Positions 25,128 to 25,290 of a stretch of DNA of 25,290 bases are shown here, piece by piece. The position numbers were made by a program, and so were the translations under genes. Every line of letters starts with the position of its first letter. Position 1 is the first letter of the stretch. Origin of the DNA: Deltaproteobacteria bacterium (GTDB lineage Bacteria; Desulfobacterota; DSM-4660; Desulfatiglandales; Desulfatiglandaceae); assembly GCA_018644785.1 (NCBI GenBank), contig JABGPV010000037.1, forward strand, positions 1 to 25,290, read 5' to 3'. The notes beneath the pieces were generated by a model. The model worked only from the letters and a program-made list of their open reading frames with translations, had not been told where the DNA came from and made no database searches.

Positions 25128-25290
25128 GGGCCAATCCCGCCAGCTTCTTCCAGATCCCGTCGGGCGTCATCAACTTCACCGTATCCCCTCGTTCATTAAA
25201 AACAGCCCCGGTCCCGCCGTTGTCCTCAACCCACTTGATGCCCACGATCCTGTCCGGAATCAAACCCACCTTTTCAGCATTCCATTTCAG
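25117..25290 (-). CDS. C-terminal part of an unidentified gene upstream of cheA
   Basis: The frame is open from the window edge for 57 codons and ends HGT-TGA, overlapping the cheA start by 11 bases. The visible part (PDRIVGIKWVEDNGG, then KLMTPDGIWKKLAG) is soluble and slightly acidic. I do not recognise the family. Overlap with cheA suggests a chemosensory accessory protein, but nothing in the visible residues proves it. Confidence 0.55.
   Translation of the reverse strand: MKWNAEKVGLIPDRIVGIKWVEDNGGTGAVFNERGDTVKLMTPDGIWKKLAGLAHGT

Overview
The window looks like a chromosomal segment of an anaerobic bacterium, most likely a deltaproteobacterium (Desulfobacterota, sulfate-reducer type). The grounds are a soluble hdrCBA heterodisulfide-reductase-like operon with a two-module HdrA, a cobalamin-riboswitch operon, a UbiD decarboxylase and a short CheA. 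This is inferred from gene content only. No rRNA, tRNA or CRISPR array was seen.

Left part (1-1100): a debris and accessory zone. It holds an arylsulfatase whose start is joined in frame to its tail, a TumE/TumA-like toxin-antitoxin pair, a REP-like palindrome, and one copy of a ~70-bp noncoding repeat. A second copy of that repeat lies at 6726-6795.

Energy and envelope block (1113-10311, + strand): hdrC-hdrB-hdrA form a tightly overlapping operon behind an FNR/HcpR-like palindrome. They are followed by an exported alpha/beta hydrolase, a cysteine-rich lipoprotein with one c-type haem motif, a 73-residue protein made of three identical-spacing CxxC...HxC units and bracketed by a 23-bp inverted repeat, and an exported protein of unknown function.

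Minus-strand block (10546-15466): an AAA/DUF4143 ATPase with its own promoter. Next comes a cobalamin riboswitch (15466-15291) that leads into a two-gene operon. The first gene is a divergent anthranilate-phosphoribosyltransferase-like enzyme. The second is a fusion of a zinc alcohol-dehydrogenase-like domain with CobT, the enzyme that activates the lower ligand of cobamides. This is the best candidate for an undescribed system: a B12-repressed route that prepares or attaches a cobamide lower ligand.

Plus-strand heterocycle block (15784-20144): a cyclic amidohydrolase (allantoinase/hydantoinase type), a UbiD decarboxylase, a membrane-anchored ABM-domain protein and a guanine-deaminase-like enzyme. 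It ends in a truncated xanthine phosphoribosyltransferase start (20175-20295). The convergent amidase now reads its own last ~25-30 codons through that xpt remnant, which suggests a recombination junction. Together the genes suggest purine or N-heterocycle turnover.

Right end (20218-25290, minus strand): amidase, exported 5'-nucleotidase-family metallophosphatase, CheA-type kinase without a P2 domain, and the C-terminal end of an unidentified gene that overlaps cheA.
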